Shown here: one piece after another, positions 42,301-49,296 of the stretch
Layout of the letters: each line of letters begins with the position of its first letter
Numbering within the stretch: position 1 is the stretch's first letter
IMG/VR virus record: IMGVR_UViG_3300047409_000788
Location: 1 to 53,391 of that record
Reading direction: 5' to 3' (one strand)
DNA from: a virus
DNA length: 53,391 bases
Notes under the pieces: model-generated
The model's input: only the letters and a program-made list of their open reading frames with translations
Databases searched by the model: none
Told to the model about the DNA's origin: nothing
Translations under genes and position numbers: made by a program

Positions 42301-42639
42301 ATGACAGAACATCATCTCCACATTCACCTCGACGTATTCGCCCTCGCTGAGGAGCTACGTCAAGGCTTTGCGCAACTGACCACCACCCTGACAAGACTAG
42401 GAGAGCATATGAGTGACGCTGCCGACGCGTTGACCGCTGCCGTGACGGGCATGCAAGAGCGCCTCGATACGCTCAACACCACGATCCAAACCGAAGTGCA
42501 GCAAATTACCGCGGCCCTGACCACTGCCGGCACGGATCAGGCGCTGCGGGATGCCGCGGCCCTGGCGGTCGACCGGCTCAACGCCATGGGCCAGCAGGTG
42601 GACGCGTTTAATACCACGGTCCAGGATATCATCGCATGA
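42301..42639 (+). CDS. Coiled-coil hypothetical protein, 112 residues
   Basis: MTEHHLHIHLDVFALAEELR then a long helix with regular T/A/L spacing (TAAVTGMQERLDTLNTTIQT, EVQQITAALT). No family recognised; similar small coiled-coil proteins are found near phage head genes. It follows a consensus promoter with essentially no leader. Confidence 0.65.
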   Translation: MTEHHLHIHLDVFALAEELRQGFAQLTTTLTRLGEHMSDAADALTAAVTGMQERLDTLNTTIQTEVQQITAALTTAGTDQALRDAAALAVDRLNAMGQQVDAFNTTVQDIIA

Positions 42640-42977
42640 CCTCCCCTGAGGCCATTCTCTCTGAAGAAGCCCTTGAACGCATTGGCTGGTTTGCCGCCCA
42701 AGCCAGCCAACCGCCCGTGTCCGTGATCCAGGTTCCTGATGACTATGACCCCGTCGAATGGTGCCAAGATGCGCTGTTGCGTACCGTAGGGGAGCGCTGT
42801 TACGGGGTGGCCCTCGGCACAGCGGAGACGGTGCAAGGCGGGGTCGCTCTCATGACCGCCTTCACCGGCAATGGGTCGGCCAGTCTCGCCAATGCCAATT
42901 TCTATATGCTCTGCCATACGGCCATCCCCTTGCTGATCGAAGAGATACGGCGCTTGCGCCGCAAGAGCGATACGTAG
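42636..42977 (+). CDS. Hypothetical protein, 113 residues
   Basis: MTSPEAILSEEALERIGWFA, DDYDPVEWCQDALLRTVGER and FYMLCHTAIPLLIEEIRRLR. Start overlaps the previous stop by four bases (ATGA). Helical; no family recognised. Last gene of this small operon; a palindromic hairpin follows at 43019. Confidence 0.6.
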   Translation: MTSPEAILSEEALERIGWFAAQASQPPVSVIQVPDDYDPVEWCQDALLRTVGERCYGVALGTAETVQGGVALMTAFTGNGSASLANANFYMLCHTAIPLLIEEIRRLRRKSDT

Positions 42978-43018
42978 CAGCGGGCCGCGTTCATCAGCGT
43001 CCATGTTCGCTCCTTCTA

Positions 43019-43036
43019 GGGGGCCGTACGGCCCCC
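43019..43036 (+). terminator. GC-rich palindromic hairpin after the plus-strand operon
   Basis: GGGGGCCGTACGGCCCCC is a perfect 18-base palindrome 42 bases after the stop of the 113-residue gene. No T-run follows, so termination is uncertain. A TATAAT at 43119-43124 downstream may serve the next gene. Confidence 0.45.
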
Positions 43037-43149
43037 GTGGGGTGGGTTAGTCGTACACGAGATAGGCTTTCCGGCACACGACGTGCGTTCTTGAAGTGGG
43101 TGATACGGTATCGCACCATATAATAGCATGCCGCAAGAGAAAGGCCCCC

Positions 43150-43467
43150 ATGCCCAAATTTCAGATTGATGCGTGTTCCCCCATCCACGAATGCCTTCCG
43201 CTCTGTCGTGCGGACGAGCATATGTATTTGCTTCACATTGATAAGGACTGTCGCTATGGGGAACAGGACGTGCTGGCGGCGGCAAAGACCCCGGAGCTGA
43301 CGGCATTTATGGGCATAACGCCACGACGGGTACGTCGGGCACTCGAAGCGGATAAGATGTCCACAGATGCGCCAGACCCGCAACGGTACCAAGAGGCGTG
43401 GCTCGTCTTTGGGGTCTTGGTCTCCACCTGTAAGCAACTGCTGCCAGGAGAGGATGCGTCTCTGTGA
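43150..43467 (+). CDS. Hypothetical protein, 105 residues
   Basis: MPKFQIDACSPIHECLPLCR, then EHMYLLHIDKDCRYGEQDVL and TPRRVRRALEADKM. Four cysteines. No family recognised. ATG 43150 is 25 bases after a TATAAT -10 box (43119-43124). It is coupled to the next gene by a GTGA overlap. Confidence 0.55.
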   Translation: MPKFQIDACSPIHECLPLCRADEHMYLLHIDKDCRYGEQDVLAAAKTPELTAFMGITPRRVRRALEADKMSTDAPDPQRYQEAWLVFGVLVSTCKQLLPGEDASL

Positions 43468-43694
43468 CCCCACAACAGGCCTTCGTCAAGCTCGAAATTG
43501 CCATCCCCTTCGCGCTATGGCACACATGGGACACGGATGAGGGGCTGTTGGCAACCCTCCAAGCCCATGGGCTGTTCCCGCAGGGGATCGACCGTCGTGC
43601 CTGGACCTATCGCACACGCGTCGACGGCGCCAACCAGACCTACATTGTGGCACTCGCCGTCGGCTTCCCGCTGCCAGCCAAGGCGCAGGTATGA
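43464..43694 (+). CDS. Hypothetical protein, 76 residues
   Basis: GTG start overlapping the previous stop by four bases. MTPQQAFVKLEIAIPFALWH, then RAWTYRTRVDGANQTYIVAL. No family recognised. Last gene before convergent minus-strand genes. Confidence 0.5.
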   Translation: MTPQQAFVKLEIAIPFALWHTWDTDEGLLATLQAHGLFPQGIDRRAWTYRTRVDGANQTYIVALAVGFPLPAKAQV

Positions 43695-43736
43695 AGCCGC
43701 TCCCGGCGGCTGGGCTTTCGCTAGAGCGAAGTGTCA

Positions 43737-44012
43737 CTATTGGAGGCAGAGCGGGCATCCATCCCCATCGACGCTCTTGGCCGTACTGGCCTCTAAGAGC
43801 CGGTCACTCCATTGTCGCGCCAGACACGCCGAGCCCTCCCGCCCGACAACCCCCAGAGGGTAGACACTAGCGTGCAGAATCTCTTCCTCGGTCACCGCTG
43901 GCCAGCAGCGGCGCACATCGGCGATGGTCAATGGCTCCCGATAGGTCGTCAACCACGTGACAACAGCCTCGATCGCTTCCTGCGCGTGGGCAACGGTGTG
44001 AATGCAGGCCAT
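43737..44012 (-). CDS. Hypothetical protein, 91 residues
   Basis: MACIHTVAHAQEAIEAVVTW, then a helix-turn-like part (TIADVRRCWPAVTEEEILHA) and a C-terminal CPLC. GGAGGAG precedes the ATG. It is the last gene of the minus-strand small-gene run. No family recognised. Confidence 0.6.
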   Translation of the reverse strand: MACIHTVAHAQEAIEAVVTWLTTYREPLTIADVRRCWPAVTEEEILHASVYPLGVVGREGSACLARQWSDRLLEASTAKSVDGDGCPLCLQ

Positions 44013-44026
44013 ACTGGCTCCTCCTG

Positions 44027-44043
44027 CGGGGGCGCAGCCCCCG
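44027..44043. repeat. Intergenic hairpin 1 of the small-gene run
   Basis: CGGGGGC/GCCCCCG, 7-bp stem with a 3-base loop, between the 67- and 91-residue genes. One of six boundary hairpins in this run. Confidence 0.6.
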
Positions 44044-44069
44044 GGTGGTGGTTTCGCCGATGAAGCTGG

Positions 44070-44273
44070 TTACTCTTGCTCTGTATCGACAGACTCGATT
44101 TCCGTACTATCGACCGCAAATAGGATGGCGTCTCTGCCATTCTTCCTCGTGGGATATTCAGCCGTCAAGCCCTGGTCAAGGGAGCCATAGACGTAGACCA
44201 GGGTGCCGATGGCGAAGTGACGACCCTCGTCAGTGTCAATGGGCTTCGTGAGGCGCATAGGGTGCTTGTTCAT
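44070..44273 (-). CDS. Hypothetical protein, 67 residues
   Basis: MNKHPMRLTKPIDTDEGRHF, then GTLVYVYGSLDQGLTAEY and an acidic end (STEIESVDTEQE). Small beta-rich protein; no family recognised. AGGAGAACG precedes the ATG. Confidence 0.6.
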   Translation of the reverse strand: MNKHPMRLTKPIDTDEGRHFAIGTLVYVYGSLDQGLTAEYPTRKNGRDAILFAVDSTEIESVDTEQE

Positions 44274-44312
44274 GATCGTTCTCCTGTGTGTGGGGCCGCA
44301 CGGGCGTCAGGA

Positions 44313-44338
44313 CGCGTACACGTCATTTCGTGTACGCG
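44313..44338. repeat. Intergenic hairpin 2 of the small-gene run
   Basis: CGCGTACAC/GTGTACGCG, 9-bp perfect stem with an 8-base loop, upstream of the 67-residue gene. Confidence 0.65.
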
Positions 44339-44350
44339 AAAGGACGGCGG

Positions 44351-44569
44351 CTAATAGTGGTTGCTCTCCTCGCCGAGCGCTTCTCGCACCGCATGGGCTC
44401 GGATACGCTCGGCGGTCTCGTCGGTCCAGAGCTCGAGGCACACCCCGCATTCCCATACCGGCAAAACAAGATGAAGCGTGGGACCACCGAGCAGCGGGAT
44501 CGCCTGCTCACGGTGGGTCACGGTTGCCTCATTACACGTGCCACAGAATGGACACACTATTGTTGCCAT
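44351..44569 (-). CDS. Zinc-ribbon hypothetical protein, 72 residues
   Basis: MATIVCPFCGTCNEATVTH has one zinc knuckle (CPFC) and VWECGVCLELWTDE the second, as in YgiT/MqsA-like zinc ribbons. AAGGAGG precedes the ATG. In those families the ribbon can be part of an antitoxin, but no toxin partner is evident. Confidence 0.6.
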   Translation of the reverse strand: MATIVCPFCGTCNEATVTHREQAIPLLGGPTLHLVLPVWECGVCLELWTDETAERIRAHAVREALGEESNHY

Positions 44570-44591
44570 GGCCTTCCTCCTTTGTGTGTAA

Positions 44592-44616
44592 GGGGGAGCA
44601 GCCTCCCTGCTCCCCC
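44592..44616. repeat. Intergenic hairpin 3 of the small-gene run
   Basis: GGGGGAGCA/TGCTCCCCC, 9-bp stem, 7-base loop, with flanking GTGTGTAAG. Almost identical to the hairpin at 45071-45093. Confidence 0.7.
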
Positions 44617-44625
44617 GGTGGCGGC

Positions 44626-44823
44626 TCAGGCGCCCTCGCGCGCCTGTCTGCCTTCGTGTTTGCCGTGCCAGTAGGCGAGCCACCACTGGCTCTCGTCCTC
44701 GACCTCCTCGGGCACATCCGGCGTGTGCCCAGCCTCCTCGACCGGCCCTTCGAGGGCCTCGACATAGCCCAGGCGGTAGGCCTGCGGATAGGCGGCGCAG
44801 CTCGTACAGTGGGGCTCAGGCAT
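44626..44823 (-). CDS. Hypothetical protein, 65 residues
   Basis: MPEPHCTSCAAYPQAYRLGY, then an acidic middle (DVPEEVEDES) and WWLAYWHGKHEGRQAREGA. C-x2-C near the start. The ATG overlaps the previous stop by eight bases. No family recognised. Confidence 0.55.
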   Translation of the reverse strand: MPEPHCTSCAAYPQAYRLGYVEALEGPVEEAGHTPDVPEEVEDESQWWLAYWHGKHEGRQAREGA

Positions 44824-45046
44824 GGCAGTCACCGTCACAGACCGTGTGGCAGCGTGGGCAGAGCGTCCCCGTCACGACCGGGCGCACGAGCCGCCAGCCG
44901 TACACGCCGGGGGCGCGGAGCATCGCCTGCGCCTGGGCGGTGTCAGGCAGTGTCCAGGTGCGACCGTCGAAACGGCCCCCCACCTTGCGAGCGTTGGCGA
45001 CGCCCCTGGAAAACATCTGGCCGCTGGCTATCGTAATGGTGGCCAT
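44816..45046 (-). CDS. Hypothetical protein, 76 residues
   Basis: MATITIASGQMFSRGVANAR, then GRFDGRTWTLPDTAQAQAML and a C-terminal CPRCHTVCDGDC cluster that may bind zinc. GAGGAGAG precedes the ATG. No family recognised. Confidence 0.6.
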   Translation of the reverse strand: MATITIASGQMFSRGVANARKVGGRFDGRTWTLPDTAQAQAMLRAPGVYGWRLVRPVVTGTLCPRCHTVCDGDCHA

Positions 45047-45070
45047 CCTCGTCTCTCCTCTGTGTGTAAG

Positions 45071-45093
45071 GGGGAGCAGCCTCCCTGCTCCCC
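45071..45093. repeat. Intergenic hairpin 4 of the small-gene run
   Basis: GGGGAGCA/TGCTCCCC, 8-bp stem, same loop and same GTGTGTAAG flank as the hairpin at 44592-44616, so it is a duplicated 5' element. Confidence 0.7.
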
Positions 45094-45100
45094 AGTGGCG

Positions 45101-45748
45101 TTACCGGCCTTTGCACCACCCCTCAGCGGTCTTGTGGGACCACCAGGAGCGGCCGTCCTTCCCCTGATTCAGTTTCATCGGCGTGGCGTGGGGGACACAC
45201 CACCCGTCCGGTGTCGGCTGGGCGCCGTGGGGCACGCTCGGCGGACTGGCCGGTGCCGCCGGCGTCTCCATCAGGCCCTCGATCTGGGTGAGGTGTGCCT
45301 GGAACTCCGCCCACGTGGTGCCGCGCGCCGTCAGCAGCGCGTCTCTGCCGCGCACGGTCCCTTTCAGCGTGATCGAGAACGTGGCTTCCGGCATCGACGC
45401 CGCCGTGCGAGGGGCGGGTGACGCCGTCGGCTCCTCCAGGCTGGGCGTCGTGCTGGGTTCCTGGAGCCGGGCGGTGGCCCGCAGGTACAGGCCGCGCGCC
45501 AGCCGATGCTTGCACAGGTGTTCGGGGGCCTGCAGGTCGCCACAGGCGCAATGCCCGTTGACGGTGTACCAGGTCGTGTCATCACTGGCGCGCACCTGGC
45601 ACAGGCCGGCATCGTCGAAGAAGACGCCGCCGTGCAGGACGATGGCGGTGGCCCGCTCTAAGCGGCCATGGAGCGTGGCCGGCAACTTGGCGGAAGCAAT
45701 CGCGGACACCTGCAAAAGTGCGTCGAGGAACGGGGTTGCGGTCGCCAC
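45101..45748 (-). CDS. SWIM zinc-finger protein, 215 residues
   Basis: The SWIM motif GHCACGDLQAPEHLCKHRLA (C67, C69, C79, H81) is clear; SWIM domains bind DNA or protein. The upstream half (MATATPFLDALLQVSAIASA) is helical. The C-terminus GWCVPHATPMKLNQGKDG then RSWWSHKTAEGWCKG looks like a second zinc-ribbon. GTG start with AAAGGA upstream. It is the largest gene of the run and may act in plasmid DNA handling. Confidence 0.75.
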   Translation of the reverse strand: MATATPFLDALLQVSAIASAKLPATLHGRLERATAIVLHGGVFFDDAGLCQVRASDDTTWYTVNGHCACGDLQAPEHLCKHRLARGLYLRATARLQEPSTTPSLEEPTASPAPRTAASMPEATFSITLKGTVRGRDALLTARGTTWAEFQAHLTQIEGLMETPAAPASPPSVPHGAQPTPDGWCVPHATPMKLNQGKDGRSWWSHKTAEGWCKGR

Positions 45749-45767
45749 GGTCAGGTCCTTTCTCTGG

Positions 45768-45788
45768 GCCGGGGCTCTTCACCCCGGC
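45768..45788. repeat. Intergenic hairpin 5 of the small-gene run
   Basis: GCCGGGG/CCCCGGC, 7-bp stem with a 7-base loop, upstream of the SWIM gene. Confidence 0.6.
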
Positions 45789-45828
45789 ATCGTTCGGTTG
45801 TCGAGCGTTCTCTTGTACTCATGATAGG

Positions 45829-46062
45829 CTACCGCAGGGCTGCCAGGGCCGCTGTCACTAATGCCTGCTGGGAGACGTTTTCCTGCAATCCGTATTCACT
45901 CCAACTCCAGCCGCGTCCCTCGTCCTGCCGCAGCGTGATGCTCTCGGCCACATACCGGGCGCGCTGCGCCGGCGTGGTGGTGTGGGTCATGGCCCGGCGG
46001 TGCAAACGCCGGGCCGCTGCAGCGGACTTGTCAGAGGAGATCGTCTCGTGTAAAGTATGCAT
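45829..46062 (-). CDS. Hypothetical protein, 77 residues
   Basis: MHTLHETISSDKSAAAARRL, then a basic helix (TPAQRARYVAESITL) and a C-terminal helix. AAGGAAA precedes the ATG. No family recognised. Confidence 0.55.
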   Translation of the reverse strand: MHTLHETISSDKSAAAARRLHRRAMTHTTTPAQRARYVAESITLRQDEGRGWSWSEYGLQENVSQQALVTAALAALR

Positions 46063-46100
46063 GATCTTTTCCTTCTGGTTGGGGGGAAGGGTGCTTTTCG

Positions 46101-46139
46101 GGGCCTGGGGGAAGCCGCCAAGCTGAAACCCCCAGGCCC
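46101..46139. repeat. Intergenic hairpin 6 of the small-gene run
   Basis: GGGCCTGGGGG/CCCCCAGGCCC, an 11-bp perfect stem with a 17-base loop, upstream of the 77-residue gene. Confidence 0.7.
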
Positions 46140-46178
46140 GCGCTGTCTCTCGTGGCTCATCCAACCTGACGCTCTGAT

Positions 46179-46415
46179 CTACACGTCTTCCCGCATTGTG
46201 CCCGCCGCAAACCGTGCCTGGATGGTCGTCAGGTCCCATCGGGTGACGCCCGTGACGCCATACGCCTGTTGCCGGAGCGTGCTCACCTCGATATGGACCT
46301 GGGGGCCGGCAGGACTGGCCACCCGCCGGACACGGTCAACCACATAGATGGTATCCAGGGGCGTCCCGCGCTGGGTGAGGTCCTGAATCTTCATGCCGAC
46401 TTTCAATGTTGCCAT
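46179..46415 (-). CDS. Hypothetical protein, 78 residues
   Basis: MATLKVGMKIQDLTQRGTPL, then TIYVVDRVRRVASPAGPQVH and TLRQQAYGVTGVTRWDLTTI. Beta-rich. First gene of the run, with AAGGAGAG upstream. It follows a ~180-base leader (46416-46600) with a short hairpin and no other gene seen. Confidence 0.6.
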   Translation of the reverse strand: MATLKVGMKIQDLTQRGTPLDTIYVVDRVRRVASPAGPQVHIEVSTLRQQAYGVTGVTRWDLTTIQARFAAGTMREDV

Positions 46416-46605
46416 GATCGTCTCTCCTTGTCTGTGGTGTTATGAGGTTTCGTCGTTTTCGACTTATCAATACGGGTACACACCCGCAGACCTCCTGTCG
46501 TCTTGGCCTGTCCCTCCTTCCCCCGTGGCTTCTCAGTGTTGAGCCCACTTGTCCCAGAGTCGGAAGCGGCACCCGCTTGCGCGGTCGCTGTTCTGTTATG
46601 CTCTA

Positions 46606-46634
46606 ATAATAACGTATACGTAATTACCATGCAA
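46606..46634 (-). promoter_or_regulatory. Sigma70 promoter of the small-gene run
   Basis: Minus strand: -35 TTGCAT (46634-46629), a 17-base spacer, -10 TATTAT (46611-46606). The spacer contains the perfect palindrome ACGTATACGT (46612-46621), a likely repressor site. Divergent from the XRE promoter. Confidence 0.7.
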
Positions 46635-46678
46635 GGGATTTCTGTATCAAAATGAGGTTTTTTGTGTAGAAATTTTTC

Positions 46679-46707
46679 TCGACACACGCTAACGTAGGCG
46701 CTATACT
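46679..46707 (+). promoter_or_regulatory. Sigma70 promoter of the XRE regulator
   Basis: -35 TCGACA (46679-46684), a 17-base spacer, -10 TATACT (46702-46707). Start expected near 46714, at the first base of the operator. Confidence 0.75.
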
Positions 46708-46714
46708 CTTTTCT

Positions 46715-46743
46715 AGTATTTGCTAGATGTTCTAGCAAATACT
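46715..46743. promoter_or_regulatory. Operator: perfect 13-bp inverted repeat
   Basis: AGTATTTGCTAGA, three bases, then TCTAGCAAATACT: perfect dyad. It covers the predicted transcription start of the XRE gene, so autorepression is likely. Confidence 0.75.
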
Positions 46744-46766
46744 GTCACCTATGCGTGAGGAAAAGC

Positions 46767-47105
46767 ATGCCAAGAGGGAGCGGCATGGATGATCACGAGG
46801 TTATGCTACTTTTCGCCGAACGCGTTGCGCAGGCGAGAGACAAACGCGGCTGGAGCCAGCAACGGCTGGCCGAGGAAGCCCGCACGACGTATCAAACGAT
46901 TTGGCGCATTGAGAAAGGATCGCATAAGGATGTCGGGATGCTACTCGTGCGGCGGTTAGCCCAGGCATTAGGGGTAGGTGTGGATCGGCTTATTGGAACC
47001 TATGAGGACTCTAGCCGGCGGGCCGGTAGCGACCAGGGTGGCACCGAGTGCGCTACCGGCAAAACCAAGACCACTCTTGAGAGAGAGGTCTTGCAGGGAG
47101 TATAG
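46767..47105 (+). CDS. XRE-family transcriptional repressor
   Basis: 112 residues from MPRGSGMDDHEVMLLFAERV. The helix-turn-helix is at about residues 20-75 (GWSQQRLAEEARTTYQTIWR, IEKGSHKDVGMLLVRRLAQA). ATG 46767 has GAGG upstream; the ATG at 46785 is also possible. It is preceded by its own promoter and operator and is divergent from the small-gene run, so it probably represses both. It is followed by a second regulator three bases later. Confidence 0.82.
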   Translation: MPRGSGMDDHEVMLLFAERVAQARDKRGWSQQRLAEEARTTYQTIWRIEKGSHKDVGMLLVRRLAQALGVGVDRLIGTYEDSSRRAGSDQGGTECATGKTKTTLEREVLQGV

Positions 47106-47107
47106 CA

Positions 47108-47743
47108 ATGTCGAAACGTGGCGGCTATATCTATGCTATAGGTATGCAGGAAACGTCCTATGTGAAAATCGGAAGTACGCGAGCACCTATAGCAAAACGT
47201 ATGCAAGAACTGCAAGTTGCACATCCACTCCCCTTGGAAACATTGGCCGTCATAGAAGTCGAGTCCGATCTTGCGCGTATTGAGGCTCAGGTCCATAAGT
47301 TTCTCGCCAAAGAATGGCAACGGGGGGAATGGTTTGACACGGTGATGAATCCTGACCGGCTGGCTCTTTTGGTCAAGGATGCCGTTAGGGTCGTCCTTGA
47401 AGAAGGCGCTACCCATCCTGTACGTAAATCGCCGAGAGATTTTCCTCTGGGACGACGACTGAGGCTAGTACGGCGTGCAAAGAATTACACCCAGCACGAG
47501 CTTGCACAGATGTCCGGGATGAATGCGATTTCTCTTTCACGGCTGGAATCCGGCAATGCGGAGCATGCCTATGCTCGCACGGTACGTGATCTCGCCCAGG
47601 CGCTTGGGGTAAGTGCTGATTATCTGCTGGGATTGACGGAGGAGTCAGGGATGGAACACTCGGAAGAGGCCGCCGCTGAAGCGCTGGTTGGGGCCGGAAC
47701 TTCAGCGGCAGACGATGCCCTCACGAACGAGGGCATCGCGTAG
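47108..47743 (+). CDS. T5orf172/GIY-YIG-like domain fused to XRE HTH
   Basis: 211 residues. N-terminal ~80: GYIYAIGMQETSYVKIGSTR, KRMQELQVAHPLPLETLAVI and HKFLAKEWQRGEWFDT, the pattern of T5orf172/MUG113, a GIY-YIG-type nuclease fold. Residues ~115-180 are an XRE HTH (NYTQHELAQMSGMNAISLSR, LAQALGVSADYLLGLTEES). The rest is acidic and flexible. It begins three bases after the first repressor. The fusion could be a regulator with a degenerate or active nuclease. Which catalytic residues are kept cannot be judged by eye. Confidence 0.75.
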   Translation: MSKRGGYIYAIGMQETSYVKIGSTRAPIAKRMQELQVAHPLPLETLAVIEVESDLARIEAQVHKFLAKEWQRGEWFDTVMNPDRLALLVKDAVRVVLEEGATHPVRKSPRDFPLGRRLRLVRRAKNYTQHELAQMSGMNAISLSRLESGNAEHAYARTVRDLAQALGVSADYLLGLTEESGMEHSEEAAAEALVGAGTSAADDALTNEGIA

Positions 47744-47770
47744 AAGTGTAGCAGAAAGGAGGCCAAATAG

Positions 47771-48076
47771 ATGCCCCAGTCGGTGAAGAAACACGAGCAG
47801 CTCCAACGCCAGCTCGCCGACACGCAGGCCGAGCGGCAGAAGCTGGCCGAGCAGGCGGCGCGCCTCGAAGCCGCCCTGCGCCACATGCAGCGGGAGGAGC
47901 GCCGGAAGCTCCAGGCGGAAGTGGGGAAAATAGCGGACGCGGCGGGGCTGCTGGCGTATGACCTGCCGACGCTAATGCAGGCGTTTACGCGGCTGGCGGC
48001 GGCGTTGGGGGCGGGCGCTGACACACCTCCTGGTGCGACGGGTGACGCGGACGCCCCCCTTTCTCCCAGTGGGTAG
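47771..48076 (+). CDS. TraD-like conjugation accessory protein
   Basis: 101 residues. A long coiled coil (residues ~8-60; QLQRQLADTQAERQKLAEQA) leads into REERRKLQAEVGKIADAAGL, similar to small TraD/MobC-type accessory proteins next to relaxase genes. It may help the relaxase bind oriT. AAAGGAGG precedes the ATG. Acidic C-terminus. Confidence 0.6.
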   Translation: MPQSVKKHEQLQRQLADTQAERQKLAEQAARLEAALRHMQREERRKLQAEVGKIADAAGLLAYDLPTLMQAFTRLAAALGAGADTPPGATGDADAPLSPSG

Positions 48077-48124
48077 ATGGGGATGCCGATTGCAACTCTC
48101 TCAGTAGAAGAGGAGGAATCACCC

Positions 48125-48265
48125 ATGCCGTACCGCTCGCAAGACGAAAACGAGTATTTGCGGGATACCGAAGAGGATGTCCTGGAGGAAGCATGTCTGA
48201 TCCAAGAAGAAGAGGACGTGAAACCTGCACCGCCGGTTGTGCCGCTCCCTGCCACGCACCAGTGA
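48125..48265 (+). CDS. Small acidic protein, 46 residues
   Basis: MPYRSQDENEYLRDTEEDVL is strongly acidic. AGGAGGAA precedes the ATG. No family recognised. It may be an accessory peptide in the transfer operon; about 100 bases without a clear gene follow. Confidence 0.45.
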   Translation: MPYRSQDENEYLRDTEEDVLEEACLIQEEEDVKPAPPVVPLPATHQ

Positions 48266-48369
48266 GGAGGTCGCGGACCGAGGCGATTTACGGCATGTGG
48301 AAGTGGGCAACTTACCAGCCTGGGCGCAGGGCTTGCCCGCTCTTACAGTCCTGATGGCGGGGAGGAGGC

Positions 48370-49230
48370 ATGAGTACCACGACGAGGAAGAGACGCAAAG
48401 GGGGATGTATGGTTTGTGTTTCGCCAGCGCGCGTATGGATCGAGGCCAGACTAGGGGAGGAGCACTCGACGGCGTGTATTGCCTGGGAAGCCTTGCGCCG
48501 GGATATTTCTGTGACCGCGACAGCACTCTATCGCCATCAAAAAGACTGTCTGACCCCTGGGAAAAAGCTGCACCAATTTGATGCCTCTCCCTGGTGGTAT
48601 ATGCCTCCCCCGGTGACATCGTTTCCTGTGACATGGCCCCCAGAAGTCCTGCTCATTCGTGGGCTCCCTGGCACGGGAAAAACGCGGCTGGCGCGGTGTT
48701 TTGAAGATACGCATTTCCATGTCGAGAATGATCAGTTCTTTCTTCAACCCTACGGGGATCTGCGGTACGAGAAACATCGGGCCTCCGAGGCATTTCTTTG
48801 GTGCTATCTTTCCGCAAGGGACGCGTTGAGTGATGGGGTCTCTATTGTGGTCGCCAACACGTTTCTCTGGAATCGGAAGCTGGATGATTACTATGCACTC
48901 GCTTCCAGATATGGTGCGACGGTGCGAGTCCTCACGCTGCCTGATACCCTTCCACGCTCTCTCCGAGAAGCACGGGAAAATGGCAGCACTCTTTTCGAAC
49001 GGATACCCATTTCACGCATAGGGCGGATGCGCAATCTGTGGGAGGATACACTGGCTCCAGAGGGGTATCCCGGTCTGTCCTTTACCCTAGAACATATCTC
49101 TGCAGATGCAGGGGGTATCCCATTGCCCGTGGTGCCCTATTTTTGTCAGCCTGGGCTGTGTCCGCATGCAGAACACTATGACTTTGCCGGTACGGCAGAA
49201 CGGCTGCGAAAACTGGCCCTGGGATGGTAG
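48370..49230 (+). CDS. P-loop kinase/ATPase with N-terminal HTH-like part
   Basis: 286 residues. Walker A GLPGTGKT at 98-105, then HVENDQFF (~118-125), as in small AAA-type polynucleotide kinases or zeta-toxin-like enzymes. The first ~60 residues (ARLGEEHSTACIAWEALRRD, ISVTATALYRHQKDC) look like a winged or HTH domain. GGGGAGGAGG precedes the ATG. It lies between the accessory gene and oriT/relaxase, so it may help transfer or maintenance. Substrate unknown. Confidence 0.65.
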   Translation: MSTTTRKRRKGGCMVCVSPARVWIEARLGEEHSTACIAWEALRRDISVTATALYRHQKDCLTPGKKLHQFDASPWWYMPPPVTSFPVTWPPEVLLIRGLPGTGKTRLARCFEDTHFHVENDQFFLQPYGDLRYEKHRASEAFLWCYLSARDALSDGVSIVVANTFLWNRKLDDYYALASRYGATVRVLTLPDTLPRSLREARENGSTLFERIPISRIGRMRNLWEDTLAPEGYPGLSFTLEHISADAGGIPLPVVPYFCQPGLCPHAEHYDFAGTAERLRKLALGW

Positions 49231-49255
49231 GGGGAAACGGTGCAAAGACCGCTAA

Positions 49256-49277
49256 GTGTTTCTCTAGCGAGAAACAC
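49256..49277. other. Candidate oriT hairpin
   Basis: A perfect 9-bp inverted repeat, GTGTTTCTC/GAGAAACAC with loop TAGC, lies 20 bases before the relaxase ATG, preceded by ACCGCTAAG. The GTTTCTC/GAGAAAC arms resemble the RSF1010/R1162 oriT as I remember it. MobA/MobL relaxases usually nick near such a hairpin beside their own gene. The nick site is not assigned. Confidence 0.55.
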
Positions 49278-49296
49278 CCAACAATAAGGCGGGGAA

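Noticed and set aside
46403-46738. Minus-strand frame of 111 codons upstream of the small-gene run
   Set aside because: It covers both promoters and overlaps the next gene; better explained as leader and control DNA.
48237-48581. Plus-strand frame of 114 codons
   Set aside because: Overlaps the kinase gene in another frame and has no good start; the kinase has a strong ribosome-binding site.
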